64,000 nucleotides of DNA. Origin: Zoroaster sp. YZ-2022. Taxonomy: Eukaryota; Echinodermata; Asteroidea; Forcipulatida; Zoroasteridae. The first letter of the stretch is position 1, and each line of letters opens with the position of its first letter. Below the pieces are notes generated by a model. That model was not told the DNA's origin, ran no database searches, and saw only the letters and a list, made by a program, of their open reading frames with translations. Shown in pieces: positions 20,930 through 31,901 of the stretch. A program made the position numbers and the translations under genes. The DNA is taken from positions 80,470,472 through 80,534,471 of the forward strand of contig CM055816.1 of the NCBI GenBank assembly GCA_029582265.1, read 5' to 3'.

Positions 20930-21251
20930 TTATTTCATGCAACATGTATTGAAACGTTTTAAATATTTTGCACTTTGGCGTAATTCGACACCTGATGACA
21001 CTGTAATCATGACGTCACAGCAAAACGGTTTCGTCAGCTTGATGTTCTGTTCATGTGTTAAGTTTGAAGGCTGTAAATGCTCCACGGCAAGGATGCGCTT
21101 TGTTGTTACCGGACCAGTCGCCACTGAGAAAAAGAGTAAATAAATATTTAAAAACGGTACTAAAAAGAAAACAATAGGTTGTTCGCGCTGCGCTCTCGAA
21201 CACCAAAAGCAGTACAAAGCAATGGGTGTTCGCATGCGCGCTCGAACACCT
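20930..21251. repeat. Hairpin-punctuated repeat, copy C (terminal part)
   Basis: Shares TAATTCGACACCTGATGA, ATCATGACGTCACAGCAAA, GTGTTAAGTTTGAAGGCTGT and CCGGACCAGTCGCCACTGAG with copy B. It ends with two successive hairpins (21176-21204 and 21224-21251). The SINE begins immediately after the second hairpin. Confidence 0.8.
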
Positions 21252-21560
21252 AATAATAATAATGTGTGGACTTATATGGCGCACGTATCCGCCAACTAAA
21301 GGTGGTTGCTCAGGCGCATTATATCATTACCCCTGCTCGCAAGGCTCGCAAGGCTCGCCGTCATTCCTGATACCATCTCGGCTCCCTGGGAGTATACAGC
21401 TGGTACTGCCATTACATGAGGTACCGGTTTAACCCCTGGGTGAGAGAAGCAGTTATGGTTAAAGTGTCTTGCTCAAGGACACAAGTGTCACAGCCGAGAT
21501 TCGAACCCACATTCTGCTATGCGTAGTAACAGACTAAAAGTGTATAGTCTACCCACAACG
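21249..21560 (-). mobile_element. tRNA-derived SINE, copy 1
   Basis: On the minus strand a Pol III B box GGTTCGAATC (21498-21507) is followed by GTGTCCTTGAGCAAGACAC, the strongly conserved central phrase of several metazoan SINE families. The tail is GGCGGATACGTGCGCCATAT then AAGTCCACAC and (ATT)n. The A box is degenerate. It is about 310 bp, near full length, and abuts the hairpin repeat. Other copies: 39072-39310 and 52148-52475. Confidence 0.85.
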
Positions 21561-21991
21561 CATCTCAAAAGCATTAAAAAAATTCCTAAAGGGCGTAGTT
21601 TTATTCTTCCAGTTTGAGACCTACCATTCATCTTCCAATAATAGGCGATAGTCGGCATTATGATCTCGACCGACCTGCTGGGTATTATCGGGTCATCACC
21701 ATCCATCAGCCATAGTGTACAATGAACCCTATGTAATATTCATCTAATAAATGCACCCCTTATAGGTTTTCTCATGTGCTCCGGCCACTTTTTCCCTTTG
21801 GTACCCTTTTTCATACACACCTGGACCTGGATCTACCCCTGCACACTGGGTTTAGAGACACAGGCACGCCAGTCATTTTTTTTTTTTTTTTTTAAACTTG
21901 GCGTTTTGAAGGCAGAATTAAATCAATTGTTTATCATCCGATTAAGGCTGCACCAACCTATATATCCACTTTGAAACCCTGCTTTTTTGGG
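21561..21991. other. Spacer up to assembly gap; T-run at about 21877-21894
   Basis: No gene seen. The T18 run could be the poly(A) tail of a minus-strand retroposon, but no body was identified. The sequence stops at a run of N. Confidence 0.35.
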
Positions 21992-22491
21992 NNNNNNNNN
22001 NNNNNNNNNNNNNNNNNNNNNNNNNNNNNNNNNNNNNNNNNNNNNNNNNNNNNNNNNNNNNNNNNNNNNNNNNNNNNNNNNNNNNNNNNNNNNNNNNNNN
22101 NNNNNNNNNNNNNNNNNNNNNNNNNNNNNNNNNNNNNNNNNNNNNNNNNNNNNNNNNNNNNNNNNNNNNNNNNNNNNNNNNNNNNNNNNNNNNNNNNNNN
22201 NNNNNNNNNNNNNNNNNNNNNNNNNNNNNNNNNNNNNNNNNNNNNNNNNNNNNNNNNNNNNNNNNNNNNNNNNNNNNNNNNNNNNNNNNNNNNNNNNNNN
22301 NNNNNNNNNNNNNNNNNNNNNNNNNNNNNNNNNNNNNNNNNNNNNNNNNNNNNNNNNNNNNNNNNNNNNNNNNNNNNNNNNNNNNNNNNNNNNNNNNNNN
22401 NNNNNNNNNNNNNNNNNNNNNNNNNNNNNNNNNNNNNNNNNNNNNNNNNNNNNNNNNNNNNNNNNNNNNNNNNNNNNNNNNNNNNNNNNNN
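21992..22491. other. Assembly gap, 500 N
   Basis: Exactly 500 unknown bases, so a placeholder length rather than a measured one. Distances across it are not reliable. Confidence 0.99.
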
Positions 22492-22800
22492 GCTTTGCTT
22501 TTATAGAAGTGGCAAAAACTGGTTCTACTGTTTCGCAAGGTCATTGTCAATGTCATCCTCGTACATAGATGCAAAGTGTTCAAAACCCTCAGTATCATAT
22601 AAATGTCCATTCATAAGACACTTAAAGGGGACTACACCATAGTCTGGAAATCACTAAAGCGCGACTGTCCGACTAGTGTATCGTAGTATCTTCGAAGAAT
22701 ACCAGGTAACCCTAAACTTATCAACAGGATCTGTTGTTGGCTCATCATGAGCCATCTCTCCTGAAACATGTGTCTGCGTTTGCACACTCTATCTGGTGGT
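22492..22800 (-). pseudogene. Fragment of an unrecognised minus-strand coding region
   Basis: The minus strand reads HMFQERWLMMSQQQILLISL at about 22770-22711. After a frame change it reads KCLMNGHLYDTEGFEHFASM and EDDIDNDLAKQ at about 22625-22535. Both have protein-like composition. I do not recognise the family. It is cut on one side by the assembly gap and bounded on the other by the LTR insertion at 22842, so it may be the gene or element into which the retrotransposon inserted. Confidence 0.3.
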
Positions 22801-22841
22801 CTTGAATTCAGTAGACACCCTTTGATTGTGGCTGTGGCACG

Positions 22842-23789
22842 TGTAGCAGGACGCCCTGTCATGCATGAGCTCAAATTGCCCCTCTTGGGGCCCGTTCAGG
22901 TTGCATTTGTTCTAAGATTACGCATGCTGCCATATTCAAGAGCGTCCGATTTCGCATTCCATAGTTGTACCTTACTGACATTCACTTGTATTTCATGTGT
23001 GTTTGATGGGCTGCCATCTTTGTTTGGAATCACATGATCGTTAACGTTTATAACTTAAGAAATAATAGTTAGTATGGCCCAACAATGATCATTTCAGTAT
23101 TTCTATGATTGATTATTTTAAGTATAATTATCTCTCACACTTTGCAGGAACGTATTTAGATTGTCTCCATGAAGTGATTTCTTAAAGGGTTTTTCTAGGT
23201 TACCCATAATGCCCCTTGCGCCTGCACGTTTTTTCTCACACCATATTTTTGGCCTCATCAACGTTTAACCACATGTCGTCTAGTTTTCCAAAACACCCCT
23301 AAAGTATCAAGATAAATGCTAATGTTAAGTGTGCCCCCCCTACTGCCAGGCCCTATGAAGGGTACATCATTTGTAGAGTTGACATTTTTTTTTTTTTTTT
23401 TATTACACAGTGTTATTGTTGATTCATATATGGTTTCTTAGAGACGTTTTAAGTCAAAAGCCTTCTCTAGGTTAAATAATGAAGTCAGCTTACAGAGTAC
23501 ATGTAACACGTTATTAATTGGTACTGGAGATAATTTACGCTTCACACATCAACGTTGGTTTAAGATTCACTTACTGTGTACTTTATTGTCAAATACTCAG
23601 TTCAAGAATGTTGTGTATTTACAAGTCTTTTATTCACTGTACATTCTTGCCAGAATCTCACGGCTATGACATGACAACTATATTAAAGACAAGTATCAAA
23701 GCTCATTCCATGCCGAGGAGAATGTAATCACTAAACTTCTTTTTCAAGTGATGAGTAGCTGTGTACGCACAGTGAGATCTTAACTTGCA
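22842..23789 (+). repeat. 5' LTR of the BEL/Pao element
   Basis: Begins TGTAGCAGGACGCCCTGT. It aligns throughout with 31025-31901, for example GTCCGATTTCGCATTCCATA, CACATGATCGTTAACGTTTA and TTCATTGTCAAAT-like blocks near the end. I place the end at TAACTTGCA because the 3' copy ends TAACTTCA and a TGG primer-site start follows here. The alternative end is CACA at 23771. It is about 70 bases longer than its partner owing to many 1-4 base insertions. Confidence 0.8.
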
Positions 23790-23807
23790 TGGCGGATGGA
23801 CATTGAT
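23790..23807 (+). other. Possible primer-binding site
   Basis: TGGCGGATGGACATTGAT follows the LTR end directly. The TGG pairs with a tRNA CCA end. The rest was not matched to a specific tRNA, so the call depends on where the LTR ends. Confidence 0.3.
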
Positions 23808-24639
23808 CCGAATGATATACAAGTGACACCACGCATCCATTCCAAGATTTACTAATCAGCCACAACGTCATGTCTGAAGAAACGGCAAACCCTACCACAA
23901 CTTGCGACCCCTTCACTGCATGCTACGGACCCAAGAACATGTGAGTGTGACCCTTCACCTGAGAGCTTGAGTGATAACGGAGCATTGTTGAGTTGAGTGA
24001 ACTGATGCTTGCCCAAGAATGACCAGTTCCAAGAGGAGTGCCGGGATGGCACTGCTCGACTTTGAGAGAGCGACTCAATTGTCTGACTGAGAACACAGCG
24101 CAACAGAGAACTATACGACGAGACCTTGTGATCTGACGCAGGAAACTAAATGCAGCTTCATCAGATCTTCTTTGATACAGAACAATATTTTGAAGCAGAG
24201 GTTTTGGTGTGTGTGTAAGCAAATAAAGGTGACCATTGTTTAGAGTTTTGCCACACATTTACACAAATCAAACTAAGATAAAAGGTTTAGGCAACTCAGT
24301 AGGTCAACTTGAAAGAGTTTTCATAATTATTTCTGTGCATTTTATACTGCCATACATTTTATCTCTGATATAGTTCTCGATTCATAAGGTCAAAGAATTG
24401 CTAAATATATTTGCATATTGTCAAAGTGCAATTCTGGTCGATTTCGTTCTCTGTCGGAGGTTAGGCCCTCGCATTCAGAGTAAAAGGTGCTATAATTTTA
24501 TAAACTTACTACGCATATATATATATGTAAGTTACGTGGTTAAAGTTTATTTTTGATTAAGGTTCTGTATTGCATTTAACTATTACCTGTTATTTTATTA
24601 TTTTTCGTATAACTTTTCTTTGTACCCCAATATTGAAAA
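23808..24639 (+). other. Leader of the BEL/Pao element
   Basis: Non-coding leader between primer site and gag start. The open frames on the minus strand here carry no recognisable domain. An (AT)n palindrome lies at about 24513-24529. Confidence 0.5.
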
Positions 24640-26690
24640 ATGGCAAGTGGTGAAGTGAACAGACAGATTACTATGTTTGAAGAAGAGATAGAAAGACATA
24701 CCACTGCCTTAGAGTCAGAGGATGACCCAATTGAAGAGGACGAAATTTTAGAAGCCATTAAAGGTAAAGCAGGAACAGATACTAGAAATTACCAAGTCCA
24801 TAGAAGAGAAATGCATCCCAAAGACGATTCGCAGGAGCACTAGAATTCACAAATTGACGGATAGAATGGCAGAGTTCCAAGGTCAGAGACAAAGGAAGGA
24901 TAAGCACTTAAGAAAATCTTCAACTCAGAGAGTTACGAGTCAGGGAAAAGAGTTATGCAAATCCTCTCGTCAGAAGTTGAAGGGCTACTGCACCGACTAC
25001 ACGTTATCTACGATCTCATTGGCCTTGACCGACATTCCAAGAAATTATTAATTGAAGCCTATGAGAACATTGAACAGGCCGGCCCTCCCGGATCAGGAGA
25101 GATACGACGTCAGATCGACACTTGCTCGTCCATCAACTCTCGCAATTATTGCAGATTGTTGCTCTAAACGTGGCGTGATTCTGACACGGCAAAGTGTAAC
25201 ACCAAAGCTAAAAGGAAGTGTGTTGCAGCTTAAGATGACAATGAATCCATATTTAGCACCGTGGCATCAAGGGCGCAGTCCCTCATACATTTCCGAAAGC
25301 TCTTCTTCCAAGACGTGCCAAGGCTGCTGCTGCCGGATCCTAGCTGTGCAAGAAGTGCAGTTTAAAGATGCTGAAAGGCTAAGGAAAGCTAAACAAAGCC
25401 GAGTTGGATGAATTGCAGCGTCAGCAAGATCAGAAAAGGAGAGCTTGAACATCTCGAAGAAATGAGAATAAGTTGGAGGCTGCGCGTGCCATACTTCAAC
25501 ATTTATGATCAAGAATGCAAAGAAAGATCTTGATAGATAGGCCCCACAAACCTTGTGGGAGAATTCCATCACAGTGTAGAGGACTCTAAGGTGCTGTGCA
25601 GCAGTCGTCGCTTGAGCCAATAGAAGTTTCCTCTCTTGCAAGAGCTCTTCAACGAGAAGTATGGGCCTTAGCAAACTGCCAGCCCCTGAACCATCAGTTT
25701 TTTACCGGAGGATCCCATCACCTACACATTGAGTGGAAGAAACATGAGCTTCAAGACCCTCATTGAAACCAAAGCCATTTCAGCAGCTGAAGGATGTACT
25801 ATCTTAAAGAGGTATCTGGGGCGCAGCATTGAAAAGCAGTGGAAGGGATTCTTCTACAATAATTCCGAAGAATCTTACACAGGAGCTTGGGTTCTTCTTG
25901 AAGAGCAGTACGGTCATTCATTTAAGGTGCAGATGGCCTTTAGGGATAAACTGTCCAAGTAACGAAAGATTGGCCCGAAGGATGCTTCACGGCTCTTCGG
26001 CAGTTCGCTGACTTTCTCAAGGCCTGCCTAGATGCTCTCCCCACGTTCCTGGCCTGAAGATGCTTGATGACTGCCAGGAGAATCAACGTCTACTGTCCAG
26101 AATTGCCAGACTGGGCTACTTCTCGTTGGAATAGAACCAAGTCACAAGGGCATTCTAAGATGAAAGGGCATCTACCCACGGGTTTAAGGCGTTTTGTGGA
26201 GTATGTGTGACTGGAGGCTCGCATAGCGTGCAATCCGATTTCATCTTTGCATGCACTCAAGGCGAAGGATCCATCTGAAGCAATTAAGGAAAAGAGAGAT
26301 TCTAGAAAGTTGGAGAATTCACAGAAACAAGGGCACTACTCTCGTCACTGAGGTTGAAGGAGTTGACAAGAACAAGCACTCATATAAGGAAAAGCAAGCA
26401 TCTGATTCAACCGTATACAAGCTGGGCAAACCCTGTTTCTGTCAGAGAAGATCAGCCATCAAATATGGGCATGCCCTGCATTTCAGGGAGTAAGACACTG
26501 GTGGAGAAAGTTTTCATCCGTGAGAATAGGCTTTGTTACGGGTGCCTAAAGAAGGGTCATCAGTCGAAGGATTGCCAGAGGAAGGTCAACCACCGAAGCA
26601 AGTGTAAAAGACAGCACCCTTTCACAATCATCCATGAAGAATTCCCAGTAGTAGTAATTCCTCCACCGTGACCAAAGAATCTCTCCTTCC
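24640..26690 (+). pseudogene. BEL/Pao gag region, frameshifted
   Basis: Gag forms the particle that packages the element RNA. A good start ATG at 24640 (AAAATGGCAAG) opens a 67-codon acidic frame (MASGEVNRQITMFEEEIERH). Later pieces are in other frames. At 25729-25962, FKTLIETKAISAAEGC and AWVLLEEQYGHSFKVQMAF match the DUF1759-type gag segment typical of Pao elements. At 26534-26575 CYGCLKKGHQSKDC is a CCHC zinc knuckle, followed by a C..C...H-type second cluster (CKRQHPFTIIH), also a BEL/Pao habit. At least six frame changes and several stops make it non-functional. Confidence 0.8.
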
Positions 26691-26759
26691 CGAAGAAAGA
26701 AAGGATTGAAGTATCAGCAGCAGTTTCGTAATGGCGTTCAACTCCGAAGATCGGAACAG

Positions 26760-27050
26760 CACCTGCAATGATGGTCCCGGTATGGGTGTCGTCAACCGGT
26801 CTCCTTCAAACAGAAATTCTCGTGCGCGATGTTAGACACCCAGAGTGACTCACACATTCATCTTGGATGATGTAGCTAGCGCCATATCTGTCCACTCTGA
26901 GCCGGTACGTCTGAGGCTTTCTACAATGACCTCATCGTCGTCCATGCTTGAGTGCCAAGCTGTTCCAATCTATCAGTTAGAAGTATGTTCTCGCCTCGAT
27001 CGCATACACAGATTCCGAGGTCATACACTAGAGAATTCATTCAGGTGACA
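26760..27050 (+). pseudogene. BEL/Pao aspartic protease region
   Basis: Retroelement proteases cleave the polyprotein with an active-site Asp. Here AMLDTQSD at about 26828-26849 is the active-site segment in its Pao-style form (D-T-Q-S-D). A frame change then gives FILDDVASAI (26857-26886) and PVRLRLSTMTSSSSMLECQA. It lies between the zinc knuckle and the reverse transcriptase, as expected. The frame break right after the active site is disabling. Confidence 0.6.
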
Positions 27051-27289
27051 AGTCGCGCATTCAACAAGGAAAACAGCCGAGAAGTGGCCTCATCTTCGGG
27101 AAATTGCACCAAATGCCACCTCTTCAGGAGGCTGCGATGTGGGTTTACTGATAGGCTACAACTGCCCTCAAGCGCTGGCCCCACGTGAAGACAATCACCG
27201 GAAGGAATGACGAGCCATACGCCATCAGAACTGATTTGGAAGCTGGACGAGTCATTGATACGAGGAGGTAAAGGCTCTGGCAACTACGC

Positions 27290-28560
27290 CACTGGTGTCT
27301 GCCACCGAGGTCTCTGTTAGAGAAGCTCCATATGTGTCTCCAATGAGTGTTTGGGTGTTTCTTGAGGCCGATTTTTCAGAGAAAAGTCACGGAGAGAGAA
27401 AGTCGTGTCCAAGGAGAGACCTCGAGTTTCTGAGACTGCATGGGAGGACTGGCATTCACCAAACTGAAAAGGAATGGCCACTACCAGCATGCCTCTTCCG
27501 TTCAAAGACGGACAGACCGAACCTCCCTTTCAACAAGAGAACAGCTTTGGTTCTGCCTTCCAACCATCTCAAGAAGAAATTTGTCCAAAACCCCAAGTAC
27601 TTCTCTGACTATAAGAAGTTCCATGGTGATGTTATAGAGAGAAGGGTGAAGTTGAGAAGGTTGAGAGGAAGCGGAAGAAGGAAAGGTTTGGTACATCCCG
27701 CATCATGGCGATGTATCATCATCCCAGAAACCTGACAAGATAAGAGTCGTGTTCGACTGTTCAGCACGTCATGCTGGGGATTTCACTGAATATGCATCTC
27801 CTTGCCGGACCCTGATTTGATAAATGGATTGATCGGGGTCCTGTGTAGATTCAGAAAGCATCAAGTAGCCATCATGTGTGTGACGTGGAGCGAATGTTCC
27901 CTGATTTCTTCATGAACGAAATTGATAGGGACTATCTACGGTTCCTATATGGTGGGAGAACGGCAATATAAGTACCGAGCCTACAAGAATACCGCATGAA
28001 GAGTTCCATCTCTTCGGTGCCACCTCGTCACCCTTGGGCTGCGCCAACTTCGGGTTAAAGTACACCCAGCATCCCAAAGTGAGTAAGTTCCCCTTGGCAG
28101 CAAGTTTCATAAAGGGAAACTTCTACGTCGATGATGGTCTGATCAGCACCGATTCCGTAGACGAGGCGAAAGAAATTGTGAAAGAAGTTCCAAGCTGTAT
28201 GTAGCCAAGGAGGCCTCAGCCTTCATAAGTTCGTATCGAGACAGCAGAGAAGTTGTAAAGCAGTCCCTGTCAACAAAAGCGCGCGCTGCAGGGTGCAGAA
28301 TGTTGACCTCAGTCGTGATGATCTCCCTGTAGAAGAAGGCTTTAGGAATCCAGTGGTGCGTTGAGAAAGATACTTCAACTTCCAAATTCAGGTCAAGGAT
28401 CAGCCCTCAACACGTAGGGAATCCTATCGATGTGTACCTCCATCTACAGATCCTTTGGGTTTCCTTGCTCCACTCGTACTTATCGGCAAAGGAGTATCCC
28501 TTCAGGAGATGTGCCGCCGTAACGGAGTCTCCTGGGATGAGCCCCTCTTCCAGATAGCTT
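27290..28560 (+). pseudogene. BEL/Pao reverse transcriptase region
   Basis: Visible pieces in order: FKDGQTEPPF (about 27504-27533), [11 protein letters not shown] (27735-27767), a CDVERMF-like box (about 27880-27900, split by a 2-base insertion), EIDRDYLRFLYGG (27919-27957), HLFGATS followed by GCANFGLKYTQHPK (28007-28078), and the catalytic box NFYVDDGLIST (28117-28150, with YVDD at 28123-28134). Then GGLSLHKFVS (28208-28238) and the connection segment DPLGF..APLVLIGKG near 28450-28490. At least eight frame changes occur; YVDD itself is intact. Confidence 0.85.
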
Positions 28561-29110
28561 AGAACCTCGGTGGGAGAATTGGAAGGCTGACTTTGGTAGT
28601 CTCAAAGGAGATCCGAATACAGTGCTGGGTGCCACATGACTTCAAACAAGTTCTGAGAATGAAGGCTCCATCATTTTTTCGGATGCCAGCACTAAAGGTT
28701 ACGGTCAGTGCTCATACACTACGTTTCATAGGTGAAAAGGCAGGTGCGCTGTCTGTTTTGGTGAGTGCCAAGGCGAGAGGTTGCGCCGACAAAGGTTGCC
28801 ACCGACGTTCCCCATAGCCAGAACTAATGCCTGCGCTGGTGTCCACTAATATGAGTGCTATTTACGAGAGGAACTGGAGTTGGTAACAATCGACGAAGAA
28901 CATTTCTGGACAGACTCCCAGGTTGTTCTTGGATATATAGGTAACGAAGTCAAGGCGGTTTCACATTTTTGTTGCTAATAGGATCCAGAAGATTAGACAG
29001 ATTTCGGAACCCAGCCAGTGGCATTATGTGCCTACAGACGTGAATCCTGCCGATCAATGCGTCAAGAGGGACTGTTTGCTGCAGAAATGATTGCCTCAAA
29101 CTGGTTCAAT
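28561..29110 (+). pseudogene. BEL/Pao RNase H-like region
   Basis: The RNase H domain removes the RNA strand during reverse transcription. A HHFSDAS-like segment is seen at about 28670-28692, then GYGQCSY in another frame. [18 protein letters not shown] at 28898-28951 holds the conserved TDS. The tail includes [20 protein letters not shown] (about 28986-29045) followed by NPADQC, and ends [16 protein letters not shown] at about 29069-29118. The order and spacing match BEL/Pao elements. Frameshifts near 28620, 28755 and 28960. Confidence 0.75.
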
Positions 29111-29379
29111 GGCCCCATTTAATTTTTGTGTGGGACGTAGAGGTGGAAGGCAACAAGGAACCCACCCGCGAGACTCAATTCCTGGAGATCCAGAGGTGAA
29201 GAACGTCACCACTCTTGCGTCTTCTACTACACTGGAGCCATTTGCCTTGGATGATCGCTTGTCTCGATTCTCAAGTTGGTCCAAAGGCGGTGGGGAGCCT
29301 TGGCACGTATTCGGCGATTACCACAGAAGAAGAAAGATGACCACCTCTCTCCACACCGCTAGAGAGACAAGAAACAGAG

Positions 29380-30890
29380 GAGTTCATCATCAAAATGGCC
29401 AAGCGCAAGCCTTCCAGAGGAAATTAGGATGTTAAGAGACTCGGCAGCGGGGAGTGAAAGGAAGTAGCAGTATCTGGCTGTGGATCCTTTCATTGTTGAT
29501 GATAGAGGTATTCTCAGGAGTTGGAGGACGCCTGAGGAAGAGCGAACGTTGCCGAACCATGTGAAACATCCAGCCATCCTACCTAGAGATAGCAATTCCA
29601 CAAGATTGCTCATTTCCCACCCTTTCTCTTGACAAGGTTGGAACACCAAGGAAGGGGAATGACACTTAATGAAATAAGAGCCGAGGTTACTTGGGTAATA
29701 GGAGGATCCAAGATGGTTGCACTGCTCACATTCACAAGTGCGTGTCTGCCGACGCCAGCGACGTCCAGTTGAGGAGCAAAATGTCAGATCTCCCAGAAGT
29801 CAGTGGAGCCCTCACCACCATTCTACCTTTGAGTGGAATGGACTGTTTTGGCCCTTTGCAGTCAGGAAGGAAGAAAAGAGCACGAGGGGTATGGACTGCT
29901 GTTTTTCGTGTATGTGGGTTCCTCCCCGAGCTGTCCATGTATTTGAAGTTCTTGATGACATGTCAACAGATTGCTTCATCAATGCTCTCCGTTGCTTCAT
30001 TGCCATTAGAGGCTCTGTTCCAACAGTTGTATTCCGAACCAAGGATCTAATTTTGTGGAATTGCCATGAAATGAATTCAAGAAGCTCTGAAGCGCTTAGA
30101 TACAGAGAGAGTTACGGTATATTTAATGAAACGACAGTGTGAGTTCGTTATGAATGCCCCACATTCTAGTCATGTCGGAGGGGTATGGGGCGACAAGTTA
30201 GAACCGTCCAGAGTGTTCTGTCGTCAATCCTGCAACAGTCTGGAAGTCGACTAGACACTGCATCATTGCCGCACATTTCTCTATGAAGCCATGGCTATTG
30301 TCAATGGTCGCCCACTTACAACAGAGAGAGCATCAGTAGCTTAATGAGTCCCAGAGTCGCTCACACTAATCATCTTCTCACGATGAAGTCAACGATGGCA
30401 CTCACCCTCTCTGGCATATTCGAAGGAGGACCTGTACCCTAAGGAAGCGCTTTGGAGGAGGTACAGTATCTGACGGGGCAATGGTCTGGGAAGATGGAGA
30501 AAGGAATACTTGAGCTCTCTCTCACGCAACGTCAAGTGGGTTACACACCAGAAGAAACATCAAGGTGGGGAGACGTGATATTGTTGAAGGAAGACAACGT
30601 TCCTCGCATGTGGGAATGGCCATTGGCAATTATCACTGTAGGGTTACAGAAGGGATGATGACGAAACCTCGTTAGACGAGTTAGAGTTCAGGTCGGCACA
30701 AGGAGATTAGACAAGAATGGAGAAAGCGAAGAAGTCAAATTGTCTATACCTGGAACGACCAATCCAGAAGTTTGATCACCTCCTCGTAGAAGCCAAAGGT
30801 GAACCTAGATTCTCACCTCTATTTGGAACCTTCAGTACAACTTCTCTCCTTCCTGCAAACTGTTCTATTTTACACCTCACCTTTGGTGCT
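29380..30890 (+). pseudogene. BEL/Pao integrase region and C-terminal domain
   Basis: Integrase inserts the element DNA. Pieces in order: the N-terminal GVGGRLRKSER (29518-29550); a WVIGGSKMV box (29694-29720); SGMDCFGPLQSGRKKRARG (about 29833-29889, with the first catalytic Asp); RAVHVFEVLDDMSTD and FINALRCFIAIRG (about 29929-30013); then PNQGSNFVEL (about 30035-30064), where the family has D at the position of N, so the second catalytic Asp is lost. HVGGVW follows near 30172-30190, but the Glu normally next is not preserved. The end resembles the DUF5641 tail (WPLAIIT near 30619, then ERPIQK). Confidence 0.8.
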
Positions 30891-31015
30891 TCTCAAGTCT
30901 TATTGTTTATACTAAACCATATGATGTTTTATCTGAGACTTTATAGTTAAGTTTTACTATGGTTTATATCAAGTGGTTTAAATTACCATTAGGATTAAGC
31001 GAGTTTTTGTAATTT

Positions 31016-31024
31016 TGGTGGGAG
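31016..31024 (+). other. Polypurine tract before the 3' LTR
   Basis: GGTGGGAG immediately upstream of TGTAGAGACG. It primes plus-strand synthesis in LTR elements. It supports the 3' LTR start at 31025. Confidence 0.55.
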
Positions 31025-31901
31025 TGTAGAGACGCCCTGTTTTATAGCTCGTTACCCCTACTTGGGCCCGTTCCGGGTTGCATTTGTTCTAAAGATTACG
31101 CAGCTGCCATATTCCAGAGCGTCCGATTTCGCATTCCATAGTTGACCTTTGACATTCACTTGTATTTCATGTGCGATGGAGGCTGCCATCTTTGTTTTGG
31201 TCACATGATCGTTAACGTTTATAGCTTAAGAAATAAGTTAAATGGCCCAACAATGATCGACTCATTCTACCATGATTGATTATTTAAAGTATAATTATCA
31301 CACTTTTGAGACGTATTTAGATTGTCTCCCTAGTAGTTTCTTAAGGTTTTCTAGGTTTACCCATAATGCCTTGCGCCTGCACGTTTTCTCTCACACCATA
31401 TTTTTGGCCTCATCAGCGTTAACCATGTCGTCTGGTTTTCCAAGCCTTCAAGTATCAAGATAAATACTAACGTTAAAGTGTACCTTCTGCAGGCCCACAA
31501 GGTATCATTTGTAGAGTTGATGTTTTATTAAACAGTGTTATTGTTGATTCATATAGTTTCTTAGAGACGTTTTAAGTCAAGCCTTCTCTGGATTAGGCAA
31601 TTAAGTCAGCTTACAAGTACATGTAACGTTATTAATTGGTACTGGAATAATTTACGCTTCACACATCAACGTTGATTTAAGTTCACTTACACTGTACTTT
31701 ATTGTCAAATACTCAGTTCAGAATGTTCATGTATTTACAAGTCTTTATTCACTGTACATTCTTGCCAGATCTCACGGCTGCATGACATGACAACTATATT
31801 AACGACAAGTGTCAAGCTCATTCCATGCCGAGAGAATGTCCGCCTAAACTGTGCTTTCAAGTGATGAGTAACTGTACACGCCACAGCACATACTAACTTC
31901 A
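31025..31901 (+). repeat. 3' LTR of the BEL/Pao element
   Basis: Begins TGTAGAGACGCCCTGT and ends TAACTTCA (alternative end CACA at 31885). Compared with the 5' copy it lacks many 1-4 base insertions, so it looks like the more faithful copy. Confidence 0.8.

Larger units (their letters stand above)
22842..31901 (+). mobile_element. BEL/Pao LTR retrotransposon, full length but inactivated
   Basis: Two LTRs of about 0.95 and 0.88 kb enclose 7.2 kb with gag, protease, reverse transcriptase, RNase H and integrase traces in BEL/Pao order. A TGG directly follows the 5' LTR (possible primer site) and a purine-rich GGTGGGAG directly precedes the 3' LTR. Every domain is frameshifted. If the LTRs are taken to end at CACA instead (23771 and 31885), the flanks are GCACG and GCACA, a near-perfect 5 bp target duplication. 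The two end choices are in conflict and are described separately. The element is described only, as a decayed copy. Confidence 0.9.

Noticed and set aside
21942..22642. Long open frames of 193-223 codons on both strands
   Set aside because: They run through the 500 N gap and exist only because N never forms a stop codon.
23731..24258. Minus-strand open frames of 61-111 codons
   Set aside because: They lie in the leader of the BEL/Pao element, overlap each other in different frames and show no domain.
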